Source: Chloroflexota bacterium (lineage in GTDB: Bacteria > Chloroflexota > Limnocylindria > Limnocylindrales > CSP1-4). From it: a stretch of DNA of 64,000 nt. The DNA lies in assembly GCA_030447745.1 (NCBI GenBank), contig JAUJOH010000008.1, positions 66,876-130,875 of the forward strand. The letters run 5' to 3'. A model generated the notes under the pieces. That model was given only the letters and a program-made list of their open reading frames with translations. It searched no databases and had not been told where the DNA came from. Shown here one piece after another: positions 36,889 to 45,620 of this stretch. Numbering within the stretch: the stretch's first letter is position 1; every line of letters begins with the position of its first letter. The translations under genes were made by a program, and so were the position numbers.

Positions 36889-37708
36889 CGATCGCGTCCC
36901 GATCCGCGAGCCGGAGCCGCGCCAGCACGTCCTCGTGTAGCACGCCGTTCGTCACGACGAACGTGCCGCCGTCGATGCTGCGACTGCCGTCGACGTCGGA
37001 CCACCGACCGCCGGCCTCCTCCACGACCACCGCCGGCGCCGCCGCATCCCAGCTGCGCAGCCCGACCTCCACCATGGCCTCCGCGGCGCCCTCGGCCACC
37101 AGCGCGTAACCCCAGAAGTCGCCGAACCCGCGCTCACGCCAGGCGTCGCGCAGGACGCCGTCGAGGCCGGGCATGCGGCCCGAGGCGGCGATGTCCCGCC
37201 CGGATCCGTAGAGGACCTGCGCGTCGCCGATCGAGGCCACGCCCGACACGGCAAGCCGCCGCGGCTCCGGCGACTCATTGGCGTGGACCGCCCAGGCACC
37301 GCCGCCCCGAGACGCGTACCACCGGCTGCGCATGGCGGGCGCGGAGATGGCACCGACCTCGAGGACGCCGTCCGCCTCGACCGCGAGCAGAGTGCCGAAG
37401 AGCGGAACGCCTCGGACGAAGTTGTGGGTGCCGTCGATCGGGTCGATGTACCAGCGGACGCGCGAGTCACCGGCGTCGGTGCCGTACTCCTCGCCGACGA
37501 GGCCATGCTCCGGGTGGCGCGCGGCGATGCGCTCGCGCGCGAGCCGCTCGATCGCGGTGTCGGCCTCGGTGACGAGCGTCCGATCCGGCTTGGCCGTGAC
37601 GGCGATGGCGCGCCGGAACGAGCGCATGGCCAGGACGTCGGCCTCGTCACAGATGGCCAACGCGAGCTCGAGCCAGCCCTGGCGCTCCCGGTCACTGACC
37701 GCCGTCAT
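36857..37708 (-). CDS. Inositol monophosphatase-family phosphatase (possible HisN)
   Basis: A 283-residue Mg-dependent, Li-sensitive-type sugar phosphatase. Metal and catalytic motifs are present: GLVGEEYG (Glu), WYIDPIDGTHNFVRG with the DPIDGT core, and LRSWDAAAPAVVVEEAGG at the C-terminus. Family members hydrolyse inositol monophosphate, histidinol phosphate or other sugar phosphates; the sequence resembles the histidinol-phosphatase HisN branch. Its start ATG 37708 overlaps the stop of the metallophosphatase as ATGA, so the two are coupled. Confidence 0.85.
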   Translation of the reverse strand: MTAVSDRERQGWLELALAICDEADVLAMRSFRRAIAVTAKPDRTLVTEADTAIERLARERIAARHPEHGLVGEEYGTDAGDSRVRWYIDPIDGTHNFVRGVPLFGTLLAVEADGVLEVGAISAPAMRSRWYASRGGGAWAVHANESPEPRRLAVSGVASIGDAQVLYGSGRDIAASGRMPGLDGVLRDAWRERGFGDFWGYALVAEGAAEAMVEVGLRSWDAAAPAVVVEEAGGRWSDVDGSRSIDGGTFVVTNGVLHEDVLARLRLADRDAIVTTRAATPPR

Positions 37709-38685
37709 CGACACCGGCCCGTGCCCGAATCCGTGAACGTCCCCCCGGCGACTGGTACGAACCGCCAGTCGTAGCCGTCGTCGCGAAGGGTCAGCGCGAG
37801 CACCCCGTGCGTGCTTGCGTCGCGGACCTCGCTGTTGTGCGCCGTCCGCGCGAAATCCCGCAACGCCACACCGCCCGTCCCGACCACGAACTGGCGGAGG
37901 CCCTCGTCCGTCGGGCGCCCCTCCGCGTCCTGCACCGCGAAGCGCTCGTAGTTGTGGTCGTGCCCGGTGAGGACGATCTCGGCGCCGGCGGCGTCGAGCG
38001 CGCGCCAGAACGCCTGCGTGCGGCCGTCGTTGCCGTGGGCGCCGGAGCTGAACAGTGGGTGATGCCAGAGCGCGACGGTGCAGCGTGCGTCGCTCCCCGC
38101 GAGCGTCTCGACCAACCAGCGCTCCTGGGGGGATCCGGCGTCGCAACCGCCCACGGCTTCGCAGTCCGAGTCCAGTGCGATGACCTGCCAGGACCCGACT
38201 TCGTACGCGTACCAGGTGACGCCCTCGGGCGCCGCCGCAACGCCGAAGTACTCGAGGTAGGCGGAGGCATCGCCTGGGTCGTAGTCGTGGTTCCCGGCGA
38301 CCGGCCGGGTGCGGGCGCGGTGGCGGCCCCACGAGGGGCCGTAGCACTCGCGGAAGTGCTCCGCCCGTGCGCCCCCGTAGACGTTGTCGCCGAGCGTGAA
38401 CACGGTGCCCGGGATCTCGTCGAGCAGGGCCGCCGTCGCCTCGTCACGGTCGGAACCACAGACGGCGATGTCCCCGGCGCCGACGAGGGTCGCCACGTCG
38501 TCCGACGCCGCCGGCGTCATGGTGGCGGGCGGCGGAGAGGCCGAGACCGGCGATGCGATCGGCGCGGTCGAGCTGGGCAGGGCCGTCCGGTCGCACGCCG
38601 TCAGCACCACCCCGGCAGCGATGCCGACACAGAGGGCGAGGCCCGGCATCCGCGATGTCGCCCGGGCGCGCGATGACGGTGCCAT
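37705..38685 (-). CDS. Lipoprotein metallophosphatase (purple acid phosphatase-like)
   Basis: A 326-residue exported calcineurin-like phosphoesterase. A lipoprotein signal (GIAAGVVLTAC) and Pro/Ser-rich linker precede the catalytic domain, with metal ligands in order: GAGDIAVCG, TLGDNVYGG, GNHDYD, LWHHPLFS, and GHDHNYERF. This spacing fits the purple-acid-phosphatase-like group. It acts outside the membrane, releasing phosphate from organic esters (inference). ATG 38685 is set by the signal peptide. It is coupled to the downstream phosphatase gene. Confidence 0.88.
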   Translation of the reverse strand: MAPSSRARATSRMPGLALCVGIAAGVVLTACDRTALPSSTAPIASPVSASPPPATMTPAASDDVATLVGAGDIAVCGSDRDEATAALLDEIPGTVFTLGDNVYGGARAEHFRECYGPSWGRHRARTRPVAGNHDYDPGDASAYLEYFGVAAAPEGVTWYAYEVGSWQVIALDSDCEAVGGCDAGSPQERWLVETLAGSDARCTVALWHHPLFSSGAHGNDGRTQAFWRALDAAGAEIVLTGHDHNYERFAVQDAEGRPTDEGLRQFVVGTGGVALRDFARTAHNSEVRDASTHGVLALTLRDDGYDWRFVPVAGGTFTDSGTGRCR

Positions 38686-38768
38686 GCCGGCCAGCGTAGC
38701 GAACGCACGCCTCGCGAGATCGCGTCGACCTCGCCGGGCGCCTCGGGGCGGACCGTGACGGCCACCGC

Positions 38769-40175
38769 TCAGCCGGCGGCGACCGCTCCGCGCAGCGCCT
38801 CGGGCGCCGGACGATGAACCTCCGGAGCCTCGATGTAGCGGTCGACCATCTCCCGGGATCCGTTGACGCCGAGCTCCGCGAGCAAGAAGGCGATCTTGCG
38901 GTGCTGCCCGGCGAGGATCTCGGCCTTGGCCGGCAGGTCCCAGAGCTGGCGCTTGAACGGCCCGATGGCCTTCTTGCGGGTGGTGTACACGAACTGCTGG
39001 TCCGTCTGGTCCGTCTTCCGCTCGTCCTGCGCGTTCGCGTGGCACCACGCCTCGATCTCCGCGGCCAGGTCGGCTGGAAACGCGGGGTGCTCGTAGAGGG
39101 CGTTCTGGAAACCCGTGGCGAGGTGGATCTCGGCCGTCTCGACGGCCGGAAACCGGTGGAACAGCTCGTCCGGCAGCGTCGACGCGCCGTGCTGGACGGC
39201 TCCGGCCAGCCCGTACTCGCGGGCGACCTCGCCGAGCCGCGCGAGGACCTCGAAGTCGAGCTTGACCTCCGCAACGCCGCCGCCCGGCAGCGGCACGCCG
39301 CCGTGCGACGTGCCGGTCTGGACGCTGACCTTCGCCAGCCCGACCGCGCCCGGTGCCCGGTCCTCGAGCTCGCGGCGGAAGCCGTCGAGGTACGCCCGGA
39401 GCTCCGGCTCGTTCGAATTCTGCTTGCCGACCTCGCCGATCTCGCCGCCGACGCTGATCGTCACGCCGTCCGACTCGAGGGAGCGGATCAGGGCGGTGAG
39501 CTCCGCCGCCCGGACGTAGTTCTCGCGCTGCTGCTCGTCGATCGAGGCCCTGGAGAGGTCGACGAGCGTCGAGCTGTCGATGTCGATGTTGCGATAGCCC
39601 GCGTCGATGGCCAGACGACAGGCGCGCCGGATCTCCTCGGTCGTCGCCTCCGGGTCCGCCGCGTACTTCTTCGCGTTGAACTGGTAGTGGTCACCCTGGA
39701 TGAAGACCGGTCCACGCCACCCAGCCGCAATGGCTCCGGCGAGGACCGAGGTCGCGTAGTCGATCGGTCGCTGGTACGTGTACGTCTGCTCGCTCCGCGC
39801 CAGCTCGAGGATGACGGCACCGGCGTCGCTCGCCTCGGCCGCGGCATAGACGGTCCGCGCCATGTCGAAGGTCTGGGCACGGATGTTGATCGCGGGAACC
39901 GTGAATCCGTGCACCTCGCCGCGCGCCCGCGCCATGTAGAGCTCGTGGATGCTGGCTGAGCGGGCCCCGACGGACTGGCTCGCCTCCCAGACGATCCAGC
40001 GCGCCGCCTCGACGGTTGCCTCGTCCTCGCTGAACGCGGCGGTCCAAGCGAGGTCGGCGATCCCGTCGCCGCGCAGCCGCGCCTCATCCTCGACGACCAG
40101 GCGGTCGCCGTCGATCGCGATGACGCCATCGAGGCGAGCCAGCAGTTCGCTGACGGAGCTGGCGACGTTCGGCAT
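38769..40175 (-). CDS. Class II fructose-bisphosphate aldolase-family enzyme
   Basis: A 468-residue class II (zinc) aldolase. An N-terminal extra ~75 residues precede the barrel (IHELYMARARGEVHGFTVPAINI-like start). Zinc and substrate motifs are PVFIQGDHYQFNAKKY, ISVGGEIGEVGK, and GTSHGGVPLPGGGV, with a C-terminal GAVQHGAS. The length and added N- and C-terminal parts set it apart from the ~300-residue glycolytic enzyme, so the true substrate may be another ketose bisphosphate. It stands alone on the minus strand. Confidence 0.85.
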   Translation of the reverse strand: MPNVASSVSELLARLDGVIAIDGDRLVVEDEARLRGDGIADLAWTAAFSEDEATVEAARWIVWEASQSVGARSASIHELYMARARGEVHGFTVPAINIRAQTFDMARTVYAAAEASDAGAVILELARSEQTYTYQRPIDYATSVLAGAIAAGWRGPVFIQGDHYQFNAKKYAADPEATTEEIRRACRLAIDAGYRNIDIDSSTLVDLSRASIDEQQRENYVRAAELTALIRSLESDGVTISVGGEIGEVGKQNSNEPELRAYLDGFRRELEDRAPGAVGLAKVSVQTGTSHGGVPLPGGGVAEVKLDFEVLARLGEVAREYGLAGAVQHGASTLPDELFHRFPAVETAEIHLATGFQNALYEHPAFPADLAAEIEAWCHANAQDERKTDQTDQQFVYTTRKKAIGPFKRQLWDLPAKAEILAGQHRKIAFLLAELGVNGSREMVDRYIEAPEVHRPAPEALRGAVAAG

Positions 40176-40280
40176 GGAGGGGTCCTCGTGGGCGGTGGAG
40201 GTGCCGCCATGGTATCGAGGACGGCCCCCGCGGTCCGCCGGCTGTCCAGCGGACAGGCCGCCGACGGTGGCGCACGAGGC

Positions 40281-40424
40281 CTACGCGCGGGCGGCGGCCG
40301 ACCGGAAGAACTCGCGCAGGACGCGGACGAACCGCTCCGGCTGCTCGAGGTTGAGCATGTGCGCCGCGCCCTCGAACACCTCGAGCCGCGCACCGGGGAC
40401 GTGCGCCGCGCGCTCCGCGCCGTT
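40281..40424 (-). pseudogene. C-terminal remnant of an alpha/beta hydrolase
   Basis: Forty-seven codons read GAERAAHVPGARLEVFEGAA, then HMLNLEQPERFVRVLREFF and a stop at 40281. This is the exact C-terminal end of an alpha/beta-hydrolase, including the catalytic His in GAAHMLNLEQP. The frame is closed directly upstream by the stop codon of the VWA gene, so the nucleophile and the rest of the protein (>200 residues) are absent. It is a truncated leftover that marks a deletion or misjoin at about 40425. Confidence 0.7.
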
Positions 40425-42554
40425 TCAGGCGACGTGCTTCGTGCGCCGCGACACGAAGTCGACCAGCACGTACTCGCCGAGGTGCTCCGGTGAGGCGTAG
40501 AACGCCCGGCCGCGGTTCAGGCGGGTGATCAACGCGACGAACTCGGCCAGCGCCCGCGAGCGTTCGAGCATGAACGTGTTGATCGTGATCCCGGCCTTCG
40601 TGCAGCGCTGCACCTCGCGAAGCGTCTCCTGGATCGTCCGGCGCGTCGGCGGGTAGCTGAACTCGACCTGGCCGCGCTCGAAGTGCGCGGTCGGCTCGCC
40701 GTCGGTGATGACCACGATCTCCCTGTTGGCGGCATGCTGCCGGGCGAGGATCCGGCGCGCGAGCATCAGGCCGTGCTGGAGGTTCGTGCCGTATTCGTAG
40801 CCGTGCCACGTGAGCTCAGCCAGCGATTCCGGCCGGATCTCGCGAGCGTAATACGCGAAGCCGATGACGGCCAGGTGGTCGCGCGGGAACTGCGTCCGGA
40901 TCAGCGTGTTGAGCGCGACGGCGACCTTCTTGGCGGCGAGGAAACAGCCGCGAAGGAGCATCGAGCGGCTCATGTCGACGAGCAGCACCGTCGAGGTCGA
41001 GGTCAGCTGCTCCGTCCTGAAGACCTCGAAGTCGGACGGGTCGAGGCGGAGAGCCGATCGCGCGCCGGCCGCCCGACGGTGCGGCGCGTTCTCCTCCCGC
41101 GTCAGTGCGTTCGCGAGCGTGCGCCGGAGGTCGAGGTGAAACGGGTCGCCGAACTCGTACGGCTTCGTGGTTTCCTCCCGCTCCCCGCCCCGCCCGGCAC
41201 GGTCCACTCGGTGGCCACCGAAGGCATCACGCCGCAACCGCGCGAAGAGGTCATCGAGAACCTTCTGCCCGATCCGCCGGCTTCCGCGCGGGGTCAGGTC
41301 GAGCCGGTCCCCGTCGCGCGTGAGATAGCCGGCCGCCTCCAGCTGGCGAGCCAGATCGTTGAGCGCGTCGAGATCGCGGACGGCATCCTCGCCGACCAGG
41401 TCTGCCAGCCGCTGGCGGTCGAACCGCGCCAGGTCCGCCGGTCCCTCGATGTCACCGAGGCCGTCCTCGAGTGCGTCGAGGCCCTGGAGCCGGGCGATCT
41501 GGTCGAGCGCCCCGTCGAGGCTCATCGGCTCGTCGCCCCCGAAGCGATAGCGGTCCCCCAGGCCGCCGGGCATGAGCTGATCCATCGTTGCCGCCAGCTG
41601 CGCCAGATCCCAGCGCAGCCGGTCGTCGCGCAGCAACGCGTCGGTCAGCCCCTGCAGCTCGGCCCGCTGCTCCTGGGTCATCGACCGGAGCAGCGACTGC
41701 ATGGCCGCCATGCGGTTGGCCAGCTGCTCGACGATGTCGTCGAGGTTGCGGGCTCCGGGAAAGAACTGCCCGTGCTTGCGGAGGAAATCCGCGGCGTCCG
41801 GGTCGCGCCCGGCCAGCCGCTGCTGGAGCAGGTCGTTGAGGTCGCGGACCATCTGGCGGTTCGCCTGGAGCTGCTCCGGGGTGATGCCCTGGATCGCTTC
41901 CGAGAGCCCGGCCACATACTGGTCGAGCACCTGCTTGCGGAGCTCCTCGAGGAGCGCGTCGAACCGTTGCCGCGCACCGGGCTCGAGGAAGTCGTAGTCC
42001 TGCAGGTCCCGGATCCGGTCGCCGACGTCCGACGGCAGCGCATCGAGCTGGTCGAGGCGGCGCGCCGCCTGGTCGCGCAGCATGTTGCGCAGTGCCGCAT
42101 CCGCGACGCGCGAGCCGTCCTTGCCTGGGGCATCGGCGGACGCGCGGTCGAGCCGCTGCTCGATGCCGGCCCGCTCCTCGCCGACGATCTGGTCGAGCTC
42201 CCGGCGTACGTCCGCCAGCACGTCCCCGAGCTTGAAACGAGCCAGGAGCTCCTCGCGGCGGCGCTGGATCCGCTCCATCAGGTCCTGGAGGCCAGCCATG
42301 TCGGGTCGGGAGGCGTCGCCGGACCGCCAGCCGCGCTCGATGAGGCGCCGCAGCGCCGCCCCCAAGTCGCCCTCCGCCATCACGTCGTCGGCGAGGGCGT
42401 CGAGGATCTCGTCCGCGTCCAGCGCGGGAATCGACTGGCTGCCGTCCCATCGCGAATATCGGGCCGCGCGCGGCAGCAGGACGTCGAGCGGCTCGATTGC
42501 GCCGGTCGGGTCGCGCAGGTCGCGACGGTCGGGCGTCCAGAAGGTCACGGGCAA
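40425..42554 (-). CDS. VWA-domain protein (Mg-chelatase/CoxE-like partner of a MoxR ATPase)
   Basis: A 709-residue protein with a long helical, acidic N-terminal region (many Asp/Leu/Arg heptad-like stretches, residues 1-500) and a C-terminal von Willebrand A domain. The MIDAS motif is LLVDMSRSM (DxSxS), with the later Thr/Asp in VVITDGEPTAHF. Such proteins pair with AAA+ ATPases to remodel or insert cofactors. The partner gene is directly upstream but truncated. The start is TTG 42554 or GTG 42548, 6-12 nt after that gene. A hydrolase remnant begins right at its stop codon. Confidence 0.82.
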   Translation of the reverse strand: MPVTFWTPDRRDLRDPTGAIEPLDVLLPRAARYSRWDGSQSIPALDADEILDALADDVMAEGDLGAALRRLIERGWRSGDASRPDMAGLQDLMERIQRRREELLARFKLGDVLADVRRELDQIVGEERAGIEQRLDRASADAPGKDGSRVADAALRNMLRDQAARRLDQLDALPSDVGDRIRDLQDYDFLEPGARQRFDALLEELRKQVLDQYVAGLSEAIQGITPEQLQANRQMVRDLNDLLQQRLAGRDPDAADFLRKHGQFFPGARNLDDIVEQLANRMAAMQSLLRSMTQEQRAELQGLTDALLRDDRLRWDLAQLAATMDQLMPGGLGDRYRFGGDEPMSLDGALDQIARLQGLDALEDGLGDIEGPADLARFDRQRLADLVGEDAVRDLDALNDLARQLEAAGYLTRDGDRLDLTPRGSRRIGQKVLDDLFARLRRDAFGGHRVDRAGRGGEREETTKPYEFGDPFHLDLRRTLANALTREENAPHRRAAGARSALRLDPSDFEVFRTEQLTSTSTVLLVDMSRSMLLRGCFLAAKKVAVALNTLIRTQFPRDHLAVIGFAYYAREIRPESLAELTWHGYEYGTNLQHGLMLARRILARQHAANREIVVITDGEPTAHFERGQVEFSYPPTRRTIQETLREVQRCTKAGITINTFMLERSRALAEFVALITRLNRGRAFYASPEHLGEYVLVDFVSRRTKHVA

Positions 42555-42560
42555 ACGCCG

Positions 42561-43454
42561 CTAGCGCCGGTAGACCGTTCCCGTCGGGGAGCGATCCTTG
42601 TTCACGCGGCGGGCGAGATGGAGCCCCTCGAGCAGAAACTCGACGGCGGAGGCCAGGGCAGCCGGCTCCTCCGCTCCGTCGGTGGCGTCGAAGGCGCCGA
42701 GCCGGCGGGCCGCGTCCTCGAGACCCGGCACCTCCCGGGCCCAGCGGACGTATTCGCGCGACGGGACCCGGTCGCCCGTCTCGACGACGAACCCCTCCTC
42801 GAAGGCGAGCACGACCTCGTCGAGGTCGTCGACGTCGACGCGCCGGCCGAACGTCGCATGCAGCGCCTTCGTGATCAGCCGCTCGACCACTCGGTCCTCC
42901 GGCGCCTCGTCGCCGACCGTCTCGAGCTCGACCTTGCCAACCGTCGAGGCGATGACAGCGCCCAGGTCCGAGATGCGCGGCGCGGCAAACGGCTCGCCCA
43001 GGCGGACCGCCCGCTTGATCGCGGCGGCCTCGAGGACCTCGCTGTTGGCAACGCTCACCCGGACGCTGACGCCGCTCCGCTGCGAGATCTCCGGGGAGCG
43101 GCGCGCGAGGTGGGTCAGCTCCGCGACGAGCTCCTCCATGAACGGGGGAACGACGACGATCGGTGCGTCGCCGGCGGCGAAGCGCTGCTTCTCCTGGCGC
43201 ACGATCGCCATCTCGTGCTCGAGCGTGCGGGGGTAGTGGGTCCGGATCTGAGATCCGAGCCGGTCCTTGAGCGGCGTGATGATCCGGCCGCGGGACGTGT
43301 AATCCTCCGGGTTCGCGCTGGCCACGACGAACAGGTCGAGCGGCAGGCGGACGGTGAACCCCCGGATCTGGACGTCGCGCTCCTCCATGATGTTGAGCAG
43401 GCCGACCTGGATCCGCTCGGCGAGGTCGGGCAGCTCGTTGATCAAGGCCCGCAT
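42561..43454 (-). pseudogene. MoxR/Mg-chelatase-type AAA ATPase, N-terminal half missing
   Basis: The remaining ~298 residues match the C-terminal two thirds of a Mg-chelatase-like AAA ATPase: INELPDLAERIQVGLLNIMEERD, DLFVVASANPEDYTSRGRII, then the lid helices. The Walker A and Walker B segments that must precede it, about 200 residues, are gone. Instead the DNA joins, out of frame, to the start of another gene at about 43455-43465. As sequenced, the product could not bind ATP. It lies 6-12 nt upstream of its VWA partner. Confidence 0.75.
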
Positions 43455-43578
43455 CCGGCCCGGCAACGTGGACCGGAACGCGACCCTCCACGAGCAGCCA
43501 GATCAGCCCCGCGAGCTCGGCGTCTAGCACGCGCTCCCGGAGCAGATCGACGACCGTCACGGTTGAGCCGCTCGTCAC
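43455..43578 (-). pseudogene. N-terminal fragment of a P-loop NTPase-like gene
   Basis: From GTG 43578 the frame reads TSGSTVTVVDLLRERVLDAE, then LAGLIWLLVEGRVPVHVAG, and then loses sense. A hydrophobic strand ending in HVAG is what normally precedes a PxGxGKT phosphate-binding loop, as in secretion-type ATPases. About 41 residues remain. The fragment is fused out of frame to the truncated AAA ATPase, so a segment carrying the 3' part of this gene and the 5' part of the next is missing. Confidence 0.5.
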
Positions 43579-43718
43579 GCTGACCGAGTCTAGCGGCGGC
43601 CAGCGGCGGCGATCCGGGCCGCCGTTCGCGCAGTTCGACGGCCGGCGTCGACTGCGAGGCAGTGACCGTTCGCGGGCACACTGGGACACGCGTCCGTCGG
43701 CCGATTACCGTGTGGCCC

Positions 43719-44267
43719 ATGGAGCTCGACGTCGCCACCCAGCTCGATCTGCTGCTTCGGATCTCGATCGCCGTCGGCCTGGCGGCCATCGTGGGTGTCG
43801 AACGCGAGCTCCAGTCGGAGTACGCCGGCCTGCGGACGCACGCCCTGGTGGGCCTGGGGGCGGCGACGTTCACCGTCATTTCGAGCCACGCCTTCCGGGC
43901 CGGCGACCCCGACCCGACCCGGATCGCCGCACAGATCGTGACCGGGATCGGGTTCATCGGCGCGGGCAGCATCCTCCGGAACGAACGTGGGGTCCGCGGT
44001 CTGAGCACCGCGGCGTCGCTCTGGGCGGTCGCGGCGATTGGGATGGCCTCCGGTGCCGGCCTGTACGTTCTGGCCGTCGGCGCCACCGCCCTCGCGCTGA
44101 TTGTCCTTGAGATCCTCGACCGCCTCGAGCACTCGGTGCTGCGCGGGCGGCTCCATCGTCGCGATGACAACGGCGGTGGCAACGGCACGTCGGACGGCGG
44201 CAACCAGGCGACCGGTGCGACCGTGCCGCGACCAGCAAGCCAGCGCTCGACCGGCTCTGACCGCTGA
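43719..44267 (+). CDS. MgtC/SapB-family membrane protein
   Basis: A 182-residue inner-membrane protein with four hydrophobic segments. The family core is complete: AAIVGVERELQSEYAGLRTHALVGLGAA, then IVTGIGFIGAGSILRN and GVRGLSTAASLWAVAAIGMA. MgtC proteins modulate membrane ATPase or potassium homeostasis under low magnesium in other bacteria. The C-terminal ~40 residues are a charged Asn/Gly/Thr-rich tail. ATG 43719 gives the usual short N-terminus. Confidence 0.9.
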   Translation: MELDVATQLDLLLRISIAVGLAAIVGVERELQSEYAGLRTHALVGLGAATFTVISSHAFRAGDPDPTRIAAQIVTGIGFIGAGSILRNERGVRGLSTAASLWAVAAIGMASGAGLYVLAVGATALALIVLEILDRLEHSVLRGRLHRRDDNGGGNGTSDGGNQATGATVPRPASQRSTGSDR

Positions 44268-44337
44268 CGGCGGCGGCGGGACGCCCGGGCGGCCGCTGGA
44301 CCCCGCGCCGGGCGAACGGGATACGTCATCCGTCGCG

Positions 44338-44366
44338 TTGACGATCGCTTCGGCCCCGCGTAGACT
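44338..44366 (+). promoter_or_regulatory. Sigma-70-type promoter of the ABC-2 transporter operon
   Basis: TTGACG (44338-44343) and TAGACT (44361-44366) with a 17-bp spacer. Transcription would start near 44373, right before a small hairpin (44375-44380 with 44386-44391). Confidence 0.75.
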
Positions 44367-44420
44367 GCGCGCTCGGCTGGTCCTGCCAGCCATGTCCAGC
44401 TCAGAGGAGGTCTGCTCCGA

Positions 44421-44504
44421 ATGAGGAATCCCCTGATGACCCGGCACTCGGCCGCGCCTTTCGGCGTCGCCGATCGCGGGAGATCTGTGCCCACCTCGAG
44501 CTGA
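44421..44504 (+). CDS. Putative 27-residue leader peptide of an attenuator
   Basis: A short frame starting at ATG 44421, ten bases after GAGGAGG, encodes MRNPLMTRHSAAPFGVADRG and a short Ser/Pro/Thr end. Its stop codon lies in the 5' arm of a hairpin (44500-44504/44527-44531 and 44509-44514/44519-44524), and an intrinsic terminator follows. The layout promoter, ribosome site, mini-ORF, hairpin, terminator, transporter genes is that of ribosome-controlled attenuation. Nothing is known of the signal; a ribosome-stalling drug or amino-acid shortage are candidates. Confidence 0.5.
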   Translation: MRNPLMTRHSAAPFGVADRGRSVPTSS

Positions 44505-44540
44505 CACCGCGGCGCTGACGCCGCCTTCAGCAGACCAGGA

Positions 44541-44570
44541 GCCGTGGGCCAGACGGGCCCCGGCTTTTTT
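44541..44570 (+). terminator. Attenuator terminator ahead of the ABC transporter
   Basis: A 10-position stem with one mismatch (44541-44550 with 44555-44564), AGAC loop, then six T. It stands 134 nt upstream of the ABC ATPase start, between the operon promoter and its genes, so it must be bypassed for expression. Confidence 0.75.
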
Positions 44571-44703
44571 GATGCCCCAGCGGCATCGATCCGAGCCGTG
44601 AGCCCCCCGACGAGACCGCCGGGATCCGGGCCCGCGGCTCCTTCCATGTCCGGTCCCCAAGCACGTCGCCCATCGCGCACGCACCCGACCAGGAGTCACC
44701 GCC

Positions 44704-45603
44704 GTGACCGCCACGCTCGACCCACAACTGAAGACGACCCGACGGGCGTCGGACGACCGCCCGGCCGCGGCGCGTCCGGCCCGTCCGGCCGCGACGAAGC
44801 CCGCGCTGCTCATCGAGCACGTCACGAAGCGGTTCACGGTTGGCCGGAAACGGAAGCCGGTCGCCGCGATCACGGACGTCTCGCTGCGCCTCGAGCGCGG
44901 CGAAATCCACGGGGTCCTCGGCGCAAACGGCTCCGGCAAGTCGACGCTCATCCGGCTCGTGTCCGGGCTGCTGACGCTCGACGAGGGCCGGGTCGAGGTG
45001 TTCGGCCACGACATCGAGCGCGACGAGATGGCCGTCAAGCGGCTGATCAACCGGGTCAGCGTCGACGCGGCCTTCTTCAAGAAGCTGAGCCCGATGGAGA
45101 ACCTGGTGTTCGCCGCCCGACTCTACGGGCTCGACGCCCGGGCTGCGAAGCCCCAGGCGATCGCGATCCTCGAGCGGTTGGGCATCGCACAGAAGCGGGT
45201 CGGGCGCCCCGTCGAGCAGATGAGCCGCGGAATGCAGCAGAAGGTCGCCATCGCGCGGGCGCTGCTGACGAGCCCGTCGCTCCTGCTCCTCGACGAGCCG
45301 ACGACCGGTCTCGATCCCCGCTCGAAGCTCGACGTGCAGTCGTTCATCGAGGAGGTCCGAAACAGCCACGACGCGACGATCGTGCTGACGACCCACGACC
45401 TCGCCGAGGCCGAGCGCCTGTGCAGCCGCATCTCGATCCTCAACGACGGGCGAGTCGTCGCCGAGGACACGCCGGAGGGGCTCAAGCAGCTCGTCGCGAC
45501 GCGCTACGGCGAGGCACCGACGCTCGAATCGGCCTTCATGACCTGGACCGGCCGCTCGCTCGACGACGACGTCGAGGAGGACCAGTCCGGTGGCGACGAA
45601 TGA
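44704..45603 (+). CDS. ABC transporter ATP-binding protein (ABC-2 exporter)
   Basis: A 299-residue nucleotide-binding subunit. After a ~35-residue disordered start, it has Walker A GANGSGKST, Q-loop region, signature MSRGMQQKVAIARALL, Walker B LLLLDEPTTGLDP, and the switch His in LTTHDLAEAE. This is the DrrA/NodI-like exporter type. GTG 44704 follows AGGAG. It pairs with the ABC-2 permease two genes downstream. The leader with a terminator suggests induced expression, typical for drug or toxin export (inference). Confidence 0.92.
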   Translation: MTATLDPQLKTTRRASDDRPAAARPARPAATKPALLIEHVTKRFTVGRKRKPVAAITDVSLRLERGEIHGVLGANGSGKSTLIRLVSGLLTLDEGRVEVFGHDIERDEMAVKRLINRVSVDAAFFKKLSPMENLVFAARLYGLDARAAKPQAIAILERLGIAQKRVGRPVEQMSRGMQQKVAIARALLTSPSLLLLDEPTTGLDPRSKLDVQSFIEEVRNSHDATIVLTTHDLAEAERLCSRISILNDGRVVAEDTPEGLKQLVATRYGEAPTLESAFMTWTGRSLDDDVEEDQSGGDE

Positions 45604-45620
45604 AAGGAGGTGAGAAACAC

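Noticed and set aside
41452-43460. Continuation of the 745-residue minus-strand frame that starts at 43578
   Set aside because: Only the first ~41 residues look real. After the join at about 43460 it is an out-of-frame reading of the ATPase and VWA genes.
44373-44703. Known riboswitch class upstream of the ABC exporter
   Set aside because: I could not match conserved cores of guanidine, fluoride, SAM, T-box or cobalamin riboswitches; the mini-ORF with terminator explains the region better.
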